DNA of 64,000 bases from Sulfurovum sp. TSL1 (GTDB lineage: Bacteria > Campylobacterota > Campylobacteria > Campylobacterales > Sulfurovaceae): contig NZ_BPFI01000001.1 of NCBI RefSeq assembly GCF_019972135.1, positions 1,471,106-1,535,105 on the forward strand, written 5' to 3'. Position 1 is the first letter of the stretch; each line of letters begins with the position of its first letter. Under the pieces are notes generated by a model. The model was given only the letters and a program-made list of their open reading frames with translations, was not told where the DNA came from and made no database searches. This document shows positions 34,805-43,794 of the stretch, piece by piece. A program made the position numbers and the translations under genes.

Positions 34805-36778
34805 TTGCCAAATTTCACGGTATCAAGTCCATACCAACCCGCCGGTGACCAACCCCAGGCCATAGATACACTTTCTCGCTCCATTGAAGCAGGAAACCAA
34901 TACCAAACCCTGCTTGGTGTTACGGGGTCAGGTAAAACCTATACGATGGCAAAGATCATAGAGAAAACAAAAAAACCTACCCTCATCATGACCCATAACA
35001 AAACACTTGCAGCACAACTCTACTCAGAGTTTAAAAGCTTCTTTCCAAACAACCATGTCGAGTACTTCATCTCATACTATGATTATTATCAGCCTGAAGC
35101 CTATCTGCCACGCCAAGACCTGTTTATAGAAAAAGATTCTTCCATCAACCAGGAGTTGGAACGTTTGCGTCTCAGTACGACTGCAAACCTGCTTTCACAT
35201 GATGATGTCATTGTCATCGCTTCTGTCTCTGCCAATTATGGATTGGGTTCACCTGATGATTACCGTTCCATCGTACAGAAACTGTGTGTGGGCGATGAGT
35301 ACAACCAAAAAGCCCTGCTGCTTAGACTGGTAGACATGGGCTACAAACGTAATGATGAATTTTTTGACAGGGGTGATTTTCGGGTGACGGGTGAAGTCAT
35401 AGACATTTACCCTGCCTACTCTGAAGAGTTTGCCGTACGTATAGAGTTTTTTGGTGATGAGATAGAAGCCATTTATGAGTTCAATTCGCTCACGGGAGAG
35501 AAAGAAGAAGGAGTCAAAGAGGTCACCATCTACTCAGCCAATCAGTTCATCGTCTCAAAAGAGAAACTTGCCCGTGCTGTCAAAAGCATAGAAGAAGAAC
35601 TTGCAGAACGGCTTGCCTATTACCAGAAAGAAGACCGTATGATCGAGTATAACCGTCTCAAACAGCGTACAGAGTTTGATCTGGAAATGATAGAAGGCAC
35701 AGGAATGTGTAAAGGTATCGAAAACTATTCTCGTCATCTTACAGGCAAAAAAGAAGGAGAGACACCTTACACCATGATGGACTACTTTGAAGCGATGCAT
35801 GATGATTACCTCGTCATAGTCGATGAGTCCCATGTCTCTTTGCCACAGTTCAGAGGAATGTATGCAGGAGACAGAAGCCGTAAAGAAGTACTGGTTGACC
35901 ATGGGTTCAGACTTCCTTCCGCACTGGACAACCGTCCGTTGATGTTTGACGAGTATATCCATAAAGCGCCTCATTTTCTCTTTGTTTCTGCTACCCCTGC
36001 CCCGCTTGAACTTGAACTTTCCTCTGCAGTCGCAGAACAGGTCGTAAGGCCTACAGGACTGCTTGATCCGGAGATAGAAGTGATCGACAGTACCTACCAG
36101 GTAGAAAACCTGTATGACAGGATGAAACCGGTCATCGCACGTGGGGAACGCGTGCTTATCACAGTGTTGACAAAAAAGATGGCAGAAGAGTTGACTACGT
36201 ACTACAATGATCTTGGACTTAAAGCCCGCCATATGCACTCTGATATGGATGCGATAGAACGAAACCAGACCATACGTTCCTTACGTTTGGGTGAATTTGA
36301 CATCTTAGTAGGGATCAACCTGCTTAGAGAAGGACTTGACCTTCCTGAAGTGAGTCTGGTGGCTATTCTTGATGCGGATAAAGAAGGTTTTCTGCGTTCA
36401 CGAACCTCTCTCATACAAACCGCAGGAAGGGCTGCAAGAAATGCCAATGGTCATGTGCTTATGTATGCGAAAAAGATCACTGATTCCATGCAGTTCACCA
36501 TCGATACCACACAAGACAGACGTGAAAAACAGATCGCTTATAATAAAGAACACGGTATTACACCTCAAACCACACTCAGGGTCCTTGACACAGACCTCAA
36601 AGTGGAAGATGCAGGAGAACTTTACAATAAACAGAGCAAGCTGGATAAAATGCCAAAAGCAGAACGTCAACAAATGGTCAAAGAGCTCAAAGCAAAGATG
36701 CTTGCCGCTGCAAAAAATTTGGACTTTGAAGAGGCTGCAAGACTGCGTGATCAGATAGCAAAAATCAAAAAATTGTAG
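34805..36778 (+). CDS. uvrB: Excinuclease ABC subunit UvrB
   Basis: UvrB is the damage-verifying helicase-like subunit of nucleotide excision repair. The 657-residue protein starts with TTG ([20 protein letters not shown]). Visible motifs are Walker [15 protein letters not shown] (about 38), the beta-hairpin region [13 protein letters not shown] (about 94), [15 protein letters not shown] and the late helicase motifs [14 protein letters not shown] and QTAGRAARN. The C-terminal UVR domain that binds UvrC is in [19 protein letters not shown]. No LexA-type box was noticed upstream. Confidence 0.97.
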   Translation: MPNFTVSSPYQPAGDQPQAIDTLSRSIEAGNQYQTLLGVTGSGKTYTMAKIIEKTKKPTLIMTHNKTLAAQLYSEFKSFFPNNHVEYFISYYDYYQPEAYLPRQDLFIEKDSSINQELERLRLSTTANLLSHDDVIVIASVSANYGLGSPDDYRSIVQKLCVGDEYNQKALLLRLVDMGYKRNDEFFDRGDFRVTGEVIDIYPAYSEEFAVRIEFFGDEIEAIYEFNSLTGEKEEGVKEVTIYSANQFIVSKEKLARAVKSIEEELAERLAYYQKEDRMIEYNRLKQRTEFDLEMIEGTGMCKGIENYSRHLTGKKEGETPYTMMDYFEAMHDDYLVIVDESHVSLPQFRGMYAGDRSRKEVLVDHGFRLPSALDNRPLMFDEYIHKAPHFLFVSATPAPLELELSSAVAEQVVRPTGLLDPEIEVIDSTYQVENLYDRMKPVIARGERVLITVLTKKMAEELTTYYNDLGLKARHMHSDMDAIERNQTIRSLRLGEFDILVGINLLREGLDLPEVSLVAILDADKEGFLRSRTSLIQTAGRAARNANGHVLMYAKKITDSMQFTIDTTQDRREKQIAYNKEHGITPQTTLRVLDTDLKVEDAGELYNKQSKLDKMPKAERQQMVKELKAKMLAAAKNLDFEEAARLRDQIAKIKKL

Positions 36779-36786
36779 GTTTTTGC

Positions 36787-36792
36787 TATAAT
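36787..36792 (+). promoter_or_regulatory. -10 element for ppk1
   Basis: TATAAT (in GCTATAATACGCG) is 34 nt upstream of the ppk1 ATG, so ppk1 has its own promoter after uvrB. Confidence 0.5.
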
Positions 36793-36825
36793 ACGCGTAA
36801 ATCATATATTATATAGGCAAAATTC

Positions 36826-38913
36826 ATGGCTTTAGATCTCTCTTCTTCACAACTCTATTTTAACCGTGAACTCTCATGGCTGCAGTTTAATTCACGTGTC
36901 CTGGCACAAGCACTGGATGAACAACTACCGCCTCTTGAACGCCTTAAATTTCTTGCGATCTACGGAACGAACCTTGATGAATTTTATATGATACGTGTTG
37001 CAGGGCTTAAAGCACTCTATAAAGCAGGGGTACAAGAGACGGGACCAGACAAACTGACGCCAAGTCAGCAACTTGAGCAGATACATGGGTACCTTCATAA
37101 AGAACATAAAGTGTTGGAATCATGTTACACCTCTATCATCTCGGAACTTCATACCCATGGAGTGAATGTAAAGAACTATGATGCGCTCAACCAAGAGGAA
37201 AAACTGGAAATAAAAGAAAAATTCTTTCATGAGATATACCCTGTGATCATCCCTATAGCCGTAGATGCAACACACCCTTTCCCTCACCTCAACAACCTTA
37301 GTTTTGGTTTGGCATTGACACTGGAAGATGACTCTAAACATATCAAACATGGACTTGTGCGTATCCCCAGGATACTCCCTAGATTTGTACAGTTAGGACA
37401 AACATTTATTCCCATAGAGTCTGTGGTTGAATATTTTGCCTCTGAACTTTTTCCCGGGTTCAGTCCACTGGCTTCAACACCTTTCAGGGTCACAAGGAAT
37501 GCAGATATCGAGATAGAAGAGGAAGAAGCGGATGACTTTTTGGAGATCCTTCAAGAAGGTTTACGTTCCAGAAACAAAGGATCGCTTATCCGTCTTGAAC
37601 TCAACGATGGGGCAGATGAAAATCTTATAAACTTTTTACTTTCACATCTTAACCTTGATGATAAAGATATCTACTCCTACAAAAGTCTTTCACTGAACCT
37701 GGGAAGCCTCTGGCAGATCGTAGGGGATAAAGCACTTTCACACCTTGTACTGCCTACTTTTGCACCCAAAATACTTCCTCCATTGAACAGTGAAGATATT
37801 TTTAAGGCTATCGAGAAACAGGATGTACTCCTTTACCATCCTTTTGACAGTTTTGAACCTGTAGTACAATTCATCAAACAGGCTGCAGCAGACCCTGAAA
37901 CGATCACTATACGGATGACCCTCTACCGTGCGGGTCCGAACTCTCCTATCGTAAAAGCATTGATAGATGCTGTACGTGACGGGAAACAGGTGATGGTGCT
38001 TGTTGAGCTCAAAGCAAGATTTGATGAGGAGAATAACTTACGTTGGGCAAGATTACTTGAAGATGTCGGAGCACACGTGGTCTATGGTATACCAGGGCTC
38101 AAAGTACATGCCAAGATCGCACAGGTGATCAAAAGACAAAATGGAAAACTGAAAAGTTATGTACATCTTGCCACAGGGAACTATAATCCAAGTACATCGA
38201 AGATCTATACCGATATATCGTATTTTACAACCAAAGAGATCTTCAGTACGGATGCGACGCATTTCTTTCACTTTTTGACAGGTTTCTCTACCCATACAAA
38301 ACTTGATACGCTTTTCATGTCCCCTACACAGATCAAACCAAAGCTTCTCAAACTCATAGAGAAAGAGTATAAACATGGTTCCAAGGGGCACATTATACTA
38401 AAAGCGAACTCTTTAGTAGATGCAGATATCATCAAAGCACTCTATATCGCTTCTCAAAAAGGGTGTAGGGTCGATCTTATCATCCGTGGGATCTGTTGTT
38501 TGAGACCGGGGATCAAAGGTATCAGTGAAAACATTACGGTCTCGTCTGTGATAGGAAAATACCTGGAACATGCACGTATCTACTTTTTTAAACATGACAA
38601 AGTGAAATGCTACATCGCCTCTGCGGACCTCATGCCACGTAACCTTGTAAGACGTGTAGAGCTTATGACACCTATCATGGAAGAGACCCTGAAACAAAAG
38701 ATAGAACAGATCTTGATGTTACAGCTTGCAGATAACGCCTTACGCTGGGAACTTCAAGAAGATGGAAACTACACAAAAGTCCCCCCTCTGGGTAAAACGG
38801 TCAACAGCCATACTGTCTTGGAAGAGTATGTCAACAAGATCCATGACAAAACAAAAAAAGAGACACCTGACTATGTAAGCCGTTTGGCAAATCGTATATT
38901 AAAGGAGAGTTAA
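36826..38913 (+). CDS. ppk: Polyphosphate kinase 1
   Basis: PPK1 reversibly makes long-chain polyphosphate from ATP at the membrane. The 695-residue protein has the N-terminal FNRELSWLQFNSRVL, the central AVDATHPFPHL and the phospholipase-D-like catalytic halves. The phosphorylated histidine lies in GLKVHAKIAQVI (about residue 428) and the second in YLEHARIYFF (about 585). CYIASADLMPRNLVRRVEL is a strong C-terminal signature. Its stop overlaps the next ATG by one base. Confidence 0.96.
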   Translation: MALDLSSSQLYFNRELSWLQFNSRVLAQALDEQLPPLERLKFLAIYGTNLDEFYMIRVAGLKALYKAGVQETGPDKLTPSQQLEQIHGYLHKEHKVLESCYTSIISELHTHGVNVKNYDALNQEEKLEIKEKFFHEIYPVIIPIAVDATHPFPHLNNLSFGLALTLEDDSKHIKHGLVRIPRILPRFVQLGQTFIPIESVVEYFASELFPGFSPLASTPFRVTRNADIEIEEEEADDFLEILQEGLRSRNKGSLIRLELNDGADENLINFLLSHLNLDDKDIYSYKSLSLNLGSLWQIVGDKALSHLVLPTFAPKILPPLNSEDIFKAIEKQDVLLYHPFDSFEPVVQFIKQAAADPETITIRMTLYRAGPNSPIVKALIDAVRDGKQVMVLVELKARFDEENNLRWARLLEDVGAHVVYGIPGLKVHAKIAQVIKRQNGKLKSYVHLATGNYNPSTSKIYTDISYFTTKEIFSTDATHFFHFLTGFSTHTKLDTLFMSPTQIKPKLLKLIEKEYKHGSKGHIILKANSLVDADIIKALYIASQKGCRVDLIIRGICCLRPGIKGISENITVSSVIGKYLEHARIYFFKHDKVKCYIASADLMPRNLVRRVELMTPIMEETLKQKIEQILMLQLADNALRWELQEDGNYTKVPPLGKTVNSHTVLEEYVNKIHDKTKKETPDYVSRLANRILKES

Positions 38914-39437
38914 TGATACTAAAATTTAAAGAGTGGACACCCAAGCTCGGACCTAATGCCTGGATAGCCGAAGGTTCTTCTGTGATCGGACGTGTAACCA
39001 TGGGAGAAGATTCTGCTGTATGGTTCGGCTGTGTGGTACGCGGGGACGTACATCACATTACCATAGGAGACAGAAGCAATATCCAAGACCTCAGTATGAT
39101 ACATGTCACACACCATAAAAAAGCAGATATGTCAGATGGACATCCTACTGTGATAGGGAACGATGTTACCGTAGGTCACCGTGTCATGCTCCATGGATGT
39201 ACGATAGAAGATGCCTGTCTCATAGGTATGTCCGCCACCATACTTGATGGTGCTGTCATAGGGAAAGAGTCCATAGTCGGAGCAGACAGCCTGGTCACAA
39301 AGAACAAGGTCTTCCCTCCTCGAAGTCTCATCATGGGGAGTCCTGCAAAAGTCGTACGTGAGCTAACAGACGAAGAAGTAGCAGAACTCTATGCCTCTGC
39401 TCAACGTTATGTCAGTTTTAAAAATGAGTATCAATAA
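38913..39437 (+). CDS. Gamma-class carbonic anhydrase-like hexapeptide protein
   Basis: The 174-residue left-handed beta-helix protein (YrdA/PaaY/gamma-CA family) binds a metal at the trimer interface. His ligands are in MIHVTHHKK (about 67) and VGHRVMLHGCTI (about 91-100). The hexapeptide repeats (VIGNDVTV, LIGMSATI, VIGKESIVGADSLV) and the C-terminal LIMGSPAKVVRELTDEE are characteristic. Activity varies in this family, so carbonic anhydrase is a possibility and not certain. It is fused in transcription to ppk through an ATG/TAA overlap. Confidence 0.85.
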   Translation: MILKFKEWTPKLGPNAWIAEGSSVIGRVTMGEDSAVWFGCVVRGDVHHITIGDRSNIQDLSMIHVTHHKKADMSDGHPTVIGNDVTVGHRVMLHGCTIEDACLIGMSATILDGAVIGKESIVGADSLVTKNKVFPPRSLIMGSPAKVVRELTDEEVAELYASAQRYVSFKNEYQ

Positions 39438-39452
39438 CGTAAACAGTAACAA

Positions 39453-40112
39453 ATGAAACAGATCATCACAAAAAGCCTGCAGGATATGTTCTCTAAAGAT
39501 GTCATCCTCTTTGTTATCAAAATAGGATCCATCTCATTGGCTCTTACCCTGCTGTTCGCATGGAATTTGTGGGGTCTGTTAACAGACATCATTGCTTCCT
39601 ATCTCTCATGGATCCCATGGGAATGGCTGCAGACATCGGGAGCATCTGTAGGAACCTTTATGTTTACCTATATGATTTTTATCATCATCGTCTCCCTGCT
39701 TACTTCACTTTACAGTGAGAAGTTACTTATAGCCTTGGCCAAGAAACGTTACCCTGATATTCCTGTGGTCGGCAGTGCAAATCTTACGACTTCCATTCTC
39801 TTGACACTGAAAGCCAGTATCGTTTTTCTAGTGCTTTTCATCCTCACGCTTCCCTTGCTTTTTATACCCATATTCGGTCAGGTATGGATACTCTACCTGT
39901 GGTCTGTCTTACTGAAGGAACCTACGATGTATGATGTAGGGGCACTCTTTATCAAAGAGAAAAAAATACGCAGAGAAAAAAAGAAAAAAACAACAGTGTT
40001 GGCTATGATGGCAGCACTTTTCAACTATATACCCTTGGTCAATATCTTTGCCCCTGTATGTGCACAGATACTCTTTTTGCATCACACCCTGGGGAAAGAA
40101 ACTAAAGTTTAA
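39453..40112 (+). CDS. EI24/CysZ-like membrane protein
   Basis: The 219-residue protein has about five hydrophobic segments and matches the EI24 domain (CysZ superfamily). Visible are ITKSLQDMFSKDVILFVIKI near the start, TSLYSEKLLIALAKKRYP (about 87) and the end pattern FNYIPLVNIFAPVCAQILFL (about 187). CysZ members carry sulfate, but this short form has no assigned substrate. It lies 15 nt after the gamma-CA gene, with a convergent exonuclease overlapping its last four bases. Confidence 0.7.
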   Translation: MKQIITKSLQDMFSKDVILFVIKIGSISLALTLLFAWNLWGLLTDIIASYLSWIPWEWLQTSGASVGTFMFTYMIFIIIVSLLTSLYSEKLLIALAKKRYPDIPVVGSANLTTSILLTLKASIVFLVLFILTLPLLFIPIFGQVWILYLWSVLLKEPTMYDVGALFIKEKKIRREKKKKTTVLAMMAALFNYIPLVNIFAPVCAQILFLHHTLGKETKV

Positions 40113-40903
40113 CGCTCTTTTTCTTTTTTGACCCTTCGTTCCTTCTTGCTGGAGACGGAAAAACATAACAGTTCATCCGCGCTCTTTACATACCTCGGCA
40201 CTGTTTCCAGACTTTTTTCCATTACCTTTGCAGCACACAAAGCATCGCTAAAAGCACGATGATGCGTAGCTGTTTCTATCTCTAAAAAATCTATAAGATA
40301 GGCAAGCCCATACCGTTCACTCTCAAAGGTACGTCTTGCAAGATCGATCGTACAGAGTTTAGGGTTACCTATATGCCCCAGTCCAAATCTGTCAAAAGAG
40401 GCATTCAAAAAACTATAATCGAAATTTGCATTATGTGCGACAAACACCGCATCCCCCATGAAATGGCGCAATGCCGTCAATGCTTCTTTTCTTGTAGGTG
40501 CACCTATGAGGTCCGTTGGTTCTATACCTGTGATCTTCGTAATGTATTCCGGTAAGAACGCACACTCGACAAAAGTTTCAAAACGGTCTATGATTTCCCC
40601 GTTCTGCACCATCACTGCACCGATCTCGATGACCTGTGACGTACCCGGCTTACTTCCGTTGGTTTCTATATCTATGACACAATAACGCTGTTCTTTATGT
40701 GAAGTAAAACATGTCTCAAGTCTATAGTGTGCATCGTTCAATTGGGTGATAGGATAGCCTGAGGCCTGAAGAAGGATGAAGATCGTTTCAGCATCTTCCA
40801 GTAGGGTTGTATACTTTGTAACGATATGTCTGTATTGTTCTTCATGCAATATCCCTCCATGTTTACGAAAGGCTGTAGTAAGTTCTTCAAAGACTTTTTG
40901 CAT
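40109..40903 (-). CDS. DEDDh 3'-5' exonuclease (DNA polymerase III epsilon-like)
   Basis: The 264-residue protein has a roughly 75-residue N-terminal extension, then a DnaQ-type exonuclease: motif I YCVIDIETNGSKPG (DxE), motif II AVFVAHNANFDYSFL (D) and motif III HRAFSDALCAA (HxAxxD). Metal-dependent 3'-5' exonuclease on single-stranded DNA or RNA is the family reaction. It may be the proofreading subunit or a stand-alone enzyme; without a polymerase partner in view I leave the symbol empty. It starts inside trpF (17-nt overlap), coupling both to rpe. Confidence 0.88.
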   Translation of the reverse strand: MQKVFEELTTAFRKHGGILHEEQYRHIVTKYTTLLEDAETIFILLQASGYPITQLNDAHYRLETCFTSHKEQRYCVIDIETNGSKPGTSQVIEIGAVMVQNGEIIDRFETFVECAFLPEYITKITGIEPTDLIGAPTRKEALTALRHFMGDAVFVAHNANFDYSFLNASFDRFGLGHIGNPKLCTIDLARRTFESERYGLAYLIDFLEIETATHHRAFSDALCAAKVMEKSLETVPRYVKSADELLCFSVSSKKERRVKKEKER

Positions 40904-41477
40904 TGGCTATAAATTGTTGCACTTTTTTAGGGTCTTTTTTCCCCTTGATGGATTCTACACCGGAACTTACATCCACGCCATAAAAACCAAACGGTTTGAC
41001 TTGTTCAAGATTCTCGGGGGTTAGGCCTCCTGCCAAAATGATCTTAGAACAGTCTATGCCTTTGAACCATTCAAGATTCAAACGTTCTCCCGCACCGCCA
41101 TAGACTTCACTGTATGCATCTACTAAACGATACCTGTCTTGAAATTTTGTTAGATCTTCCGGACCTTTTGCCCGTACCACAGGCAAAGTCTGTAAGCCGA
41201 TGGCAGCCAAAGACTCTTCATCCACATCAAAATGGATCTGTGCCCGTGAAATATCAGAGTATCTGCACACCGTATCTATCGTCTCTACCCCTTCATTGAC
41301 AAAGAGCCCTACTCTTTCTACAAAAGGGGGAAGTTGATCGATGATCCTTTTCGCTGCTGCCGGTGTGATATAGCGTGGTGATTTATTATAAAAAACAAAT
41401 CCCAATGCATCTGCCCCACACTCTACGGCATGTAAAGCATCTTTCAAGTTGGTAATGCCACAAATTTTTACACGCAT
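40887..41477 (-). CDS. trpF: Phosphoribosylanthranilate isomerase TrpF
   Basis: TrpF isomerises N-(5'-phosphoribosyl)-anthranilate to CdRP in tryptophan synthesis. The 196-residue barrel begins MRVKICGITNLKDALHAVE with the catalytic cysteine in KICGI. The general acid Asp is in LVDAYS (about 119), and the phosphate loop is LAGGLTPENL (about 144) with GVDVSSGVESIKGKKDPKKV at the C-terminus, highly conserved. It is 12 nt downstream of rpe and separated from trpA by 37 kb. Confidence 0.95.
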   Translation of the reverse strand: MRVKICGITNLKDALHAVECGADALGFVFYNKSPRYITPAAAKRIIDQLPPFVERVGLFVNEGVETIDTVCRYSDISRAQIHFDVDEESLAAIGLQTLPVVRAKGPEDLTKFQDRYRLVDAYSEVYGGAGERLNLEWFKGIDCSKIILAGGLTPENLEQVKPFGFYGVDVSSGVESIKGKKDPKKVQQFIANAKSL

Positions 41478-41489
41478 AATATCTTCCCT

Positions 41490-42131
41490 TTATTTTAATG
41501 CAGCAATGGCTTTTTCTATACCCTCTGGGTGTTTATAGACAAACGAGCCGGCCACAACAATATCGACACCAGCTGCCTCCAACTCTTTGACATTCTGATC
41601 ATTCACCCCACCATCTACTTCTATCAGACATTTTGGATTTTTCTTCTCTATCAATGCTTTTAAGCGCTGTGCTTTTTCTATAACCGAAGGAATAAATTTC
41701 TGTCCGCCATAACCCGGATTCACACTCATGAGAAGCACCATATCGACATCTTCAATCAAAAACTCTATCGCTTCAATCGGTGTATGCGGGTTCAGTGTGA
41801 TTGCAGGACGTATGCCCAATGCACGGATTTTTTGTATGAGTCTGTGAGGATGTTTCTCCTCCTCGATATGAAACGATATGAACTCCGGTTTCAAAGGGGC
41901 AAAAAGGTCAACAAAAAATGTGTTGTTCTCTACCATCAGGTGTATATCCAAAGGTTTGGTTGCTGCTTGGGCTACCGCTTCCACAACCACAGGTCCTATG
42001 GTAAGGTTTGGTACAAAATGGCCATCCATCACGTCGACATGCACAAGGTCACAACCACCCTCACAAATGGCTGCCACATCACGCGCCAAATGTCCAAAAT
42101 CAGCAGAAAGTATACTTGGGGCTACTAACAT
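41490..42131 (-). CDS. rpe: Ribulose-phosphate 3-epimerase
   Basis: Rpe interconverts ribulose 5-phosphate and xylulose 5-phosphate in the pentose phosphate and Calvin-type pathways. The 213-residue barrel contains APSILSADFGHLARDV, HVDVMDGHFVPNLTIGP with metal-binding His and Asp, LDIHLMVENN, LLMSVNPGYGGQKF and LIEVDGGVND; AGVDIVVAGSFVYKH ends the phosphate site. It leads the minus-strand rpe-trpF-exonuclease unit. Confidence 0.95.
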   Translation of the reverse strand: MLVAPSILSADFGHLARDVAAICEGGCDLVHVDVMDGHFVPNLTIGPVVVEAVAQAATKPLDIHLMVENNTFFVDLFAPLKPEFISFHIEEEKHPHRLIQKIRALGIRPAITLNPHTPIEAIEFLIEDVDMVLLMSVNPGYGGQKFIPSVIEKAQRLKALIEKKNPKCLIEVDGGVNDQNVKELEAAGVDIVVAGSFVYKHPEGIEKAIAALK

Positions 42132-42249
42132 AAATATCCTCTTGTGTTATTTTGATTTATTATAGCAAAATCAAACTTTTGACCTTGTGCCATAGGAAGG
42201 GGAGAGCATACGATTTACAAAAGAATCTCACGATAGTGTCCTATCACAC

Positions 42250-42263
42250 ACTCTCATGAGAGT
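42250..42263. other. 14-bp palindrome upstream of rpmB
   Basis: ACTCTCATGAGAGT is a perfect palindrome in the roughly 300-nt gap between rpe and rpmB. The rest of the gap holds a short hairpin (GATAG-TGTC-CTATC) just before it and a TATAAT at 42349-42354, probably the rpmB -10. No further gene is evident. Confidence 0.3.
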
Positions 42264-42348
42264 ACTTCCGTGGGATCTGTTTTCTCTTTTCATCCAAAAC
42301 TTAAGAAAGGGTGCAAACACCTTAAGCAAATTTTATGTTCAAATTGTC

Positions 42349-42354
42349 TATAAT
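42349..42354 (+). promoter_or_regulatory. -10 element for rpmB
   Basis: TATAAT about 75 nt upstream of the rpmB start, preceded by T-rich sequence; implies a roughly 70-nt 5' leader. Confidence 0.45.
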
Positions 42355-42429
42355 CCCACAAAATATTCTTCGTTTTACACTGAACCTTTCAAAAAGTGTA
42401 ACTGGGACGATCAAATTAAAGGACATACT

Positions 42430-42639
42430 ATGGCAAGAAGATGTGACATTACGGGCAAAGGCCCATTAACAGGAAACAATGTTTCTCACGCAAACAACAA
42501 AACAAAAAGAAGACAACTTCCAAACTTGAGATCTGTAAAGATCACACTTGAAGATGGAACAACTAAAAGAGTTAAAGTAGCTGCTTCTACACTTAGAACT
42601 ATGAAGAAACATGCTGCTCAAGCTGCCACAGCTGAGTAA
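42430..42639 (+). CDS. rpmB: 50S ribosomal protein L28
   Basis: L28 is a small ribosomal protein of the large subunit. The 69-residue protein reads [20 protein letters not shown], then [14 protein letters not shown] and [15 protein letters not shown]. This matches the family, including the CDITGKGP motif. The ATG at 42430 follows AAAGGACATACT; an upstream in-frame ATG (42256) would add 58 unrelated residues and is rejected. rpmG does not follow; a K+ channel gene does. Confidence 0.95.
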   Translation: MARRCDITGKGPLTGNNVSHANNKTKRRQLPNLRSVKITLEDGTTKRVKVAASTLRTMKKHAAQAATAE

Positions 42640-42657
42640 GTCCCTACCTTTGGGACT
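42639..42657 (+). terminator. Hairpin between rpmB and K+ channel gene
   Basis: AGTCCC-N7-GGGACT, a 6-bp stem that begins at the last base of the rpmB stop and ends 6 nt before the TTG start of the channel gene. It may limit read-through or downstream translation. Confidence 0.4.
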
Positions 42658-42663
42658 CCGGCT

Positions 42664-43794
42664 TTGAAAGCCACACAAAGATTTAAAAAGTTTCTCGGTT
42701 GGAGAAGCGCACCCAAACCTCATATTACACTAAATGATGAGTATTATGGTCATTTAGCCCCTTTTAGACTACCCCTTATACTTACCGTAATTGTTATGCT
42801 TATCGGTACAATGGGTTATATGCTTATTGACGGTTTTCCACTTATGGATGCCATTTATCAAACAGGTATCACATTTACTACCGTAGGTTTCGGAGAAATC
42901 AAACCCATATCAGATATGGGACGTATTTTCACCATCACCCTTATTATCTTTGGCTTTATTGTCTTTTCTATCGCTATAGGTATTATTGCAGAAGTCGTCA
43001 AAAAAGGTGAATTTCAAAAAACAGCTAAGGAGCGTAAAATGCTTTACGAAATTGCTAGACTTAAACACCATTTTGTTGTCTGTTATCATAATGAATTTAC
43101 GATACAGGTGACCAAACAACTTCGTGAAAACCATATTCCTTTTGTGGTGGTTGATCCTAGAGAAGACATGGAAGAGATAGCAAAAAGATACCATTATCCT
43201 TACTTTGTAACAGCGGAACCCCATACGGAAGAGGGTATCTTAAAGTCACACCTCTCTTCGGCCAAAGGGGTGATCACGCTTGCAGACAACATTGCAGACA
43301 ATATTGCGACCATTGCTTCTGCAAGACTCTATGAATCAGAGATACACCGCGGAAAAAAATTCCTGATCATTGCCAATGCCAAAAGCAGTGAAGATGATCA
43401 AAAACTGCTTAAACTTGGTGCGGACAAGGTCGTCACGGCAACAAAGCTCATGGCACAGCGTATCAACGCCATGGCGGCGCGTCCGGACATGGAAAACCTT
43501 CTCCAGGAGTTTCTTTACAAAACAGATACCCCGCTTGATATGGAAGAGGGAAAAGTCTTTAAAACATCATGGCTTGCACTGAAAAAAATAAAAACTGCCC
43601 GTTTTAGGGATGTGGCCAATGTAACGGTTATCGGTATACGTCAGAAAGACGGCAGATTTATCCCTATGCCTAAAGGTGATACGATCATTATGCCAGAATC
43701 CAAACTTTTACTGATCGGTACAAGTGAAGGTATCGCTAAAGCGAAAAAGATCATTCGTAAAAAAGAAAAACCTCAGGAACTTAAATATGTATAA
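42664..43794 (+). CDS. Two-TM potassium channel with RCK-type C-terminus
   Basis: The 376-residue protein has two membrane helices (about 34-54 and 80-103) around a pore loop with the K+ selectivity filter TTVGFGE, then a cytoplasmic regulatory part. The first TrkA-N-like Rossmann strand reads HFVVCYHNEF; the usual GxGxxG nucleotide loop is absent. An RCK-C-like segment is near the end (RFIPMPKGDTIIMPESKLLL). The TTG at 42664 is the only start that keeps the first helix. It overlaps argJ by 8 nt. It probably conducts K+ under ligand or redox control, but the ligand loop is altered. Confidence 0.85.
   Translation: MKATQRFKKFLGWRSAPKPHITLNDEYYGHLAPFRLPLILTVIVMLIGTMGYMLIDGFPLMDAIYQTGITFTTVGFGEIKPISDMGRIFTITLIIFGFIVFSIAIGIIAEVVKKGEFQKTAKERKMLYEIARLKHHFVVCYHNEFTIQVTKQLRENHIPFVVVDPREDMEEIAKRYHYPYFVTAEPHTEEGILKSHLSSAKGVITLADNIADNIATIASARLYESEIHRGKKFLIIANAKSSEDDQKLLKLGADKVVTATKLMAQRINAMAARPDMENLLQEFLYKTDTPLDMEEGKVFKTSWLALKKIKTARFRDVANVTVIGIRQKDGRFIPMPKGDTIIMPESKLLLIGTSEGIAKAKKIIRKKEKPQELKYV

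Noticed and set aside
35555-36238. 227-codon antisense frame inside uvrB
   Set aside because: Same reason as other shadows; it overlies the conserved UvrB helicase region.
42256-42429. N-terminal extension of rpmB from an in-frame ATG at 42256
   Set aside because: L28 starts at [12 protein letters not shown] with a good ribosome binding site; the extra residues are unlike any L28 and overlap the rpmB promoter region.
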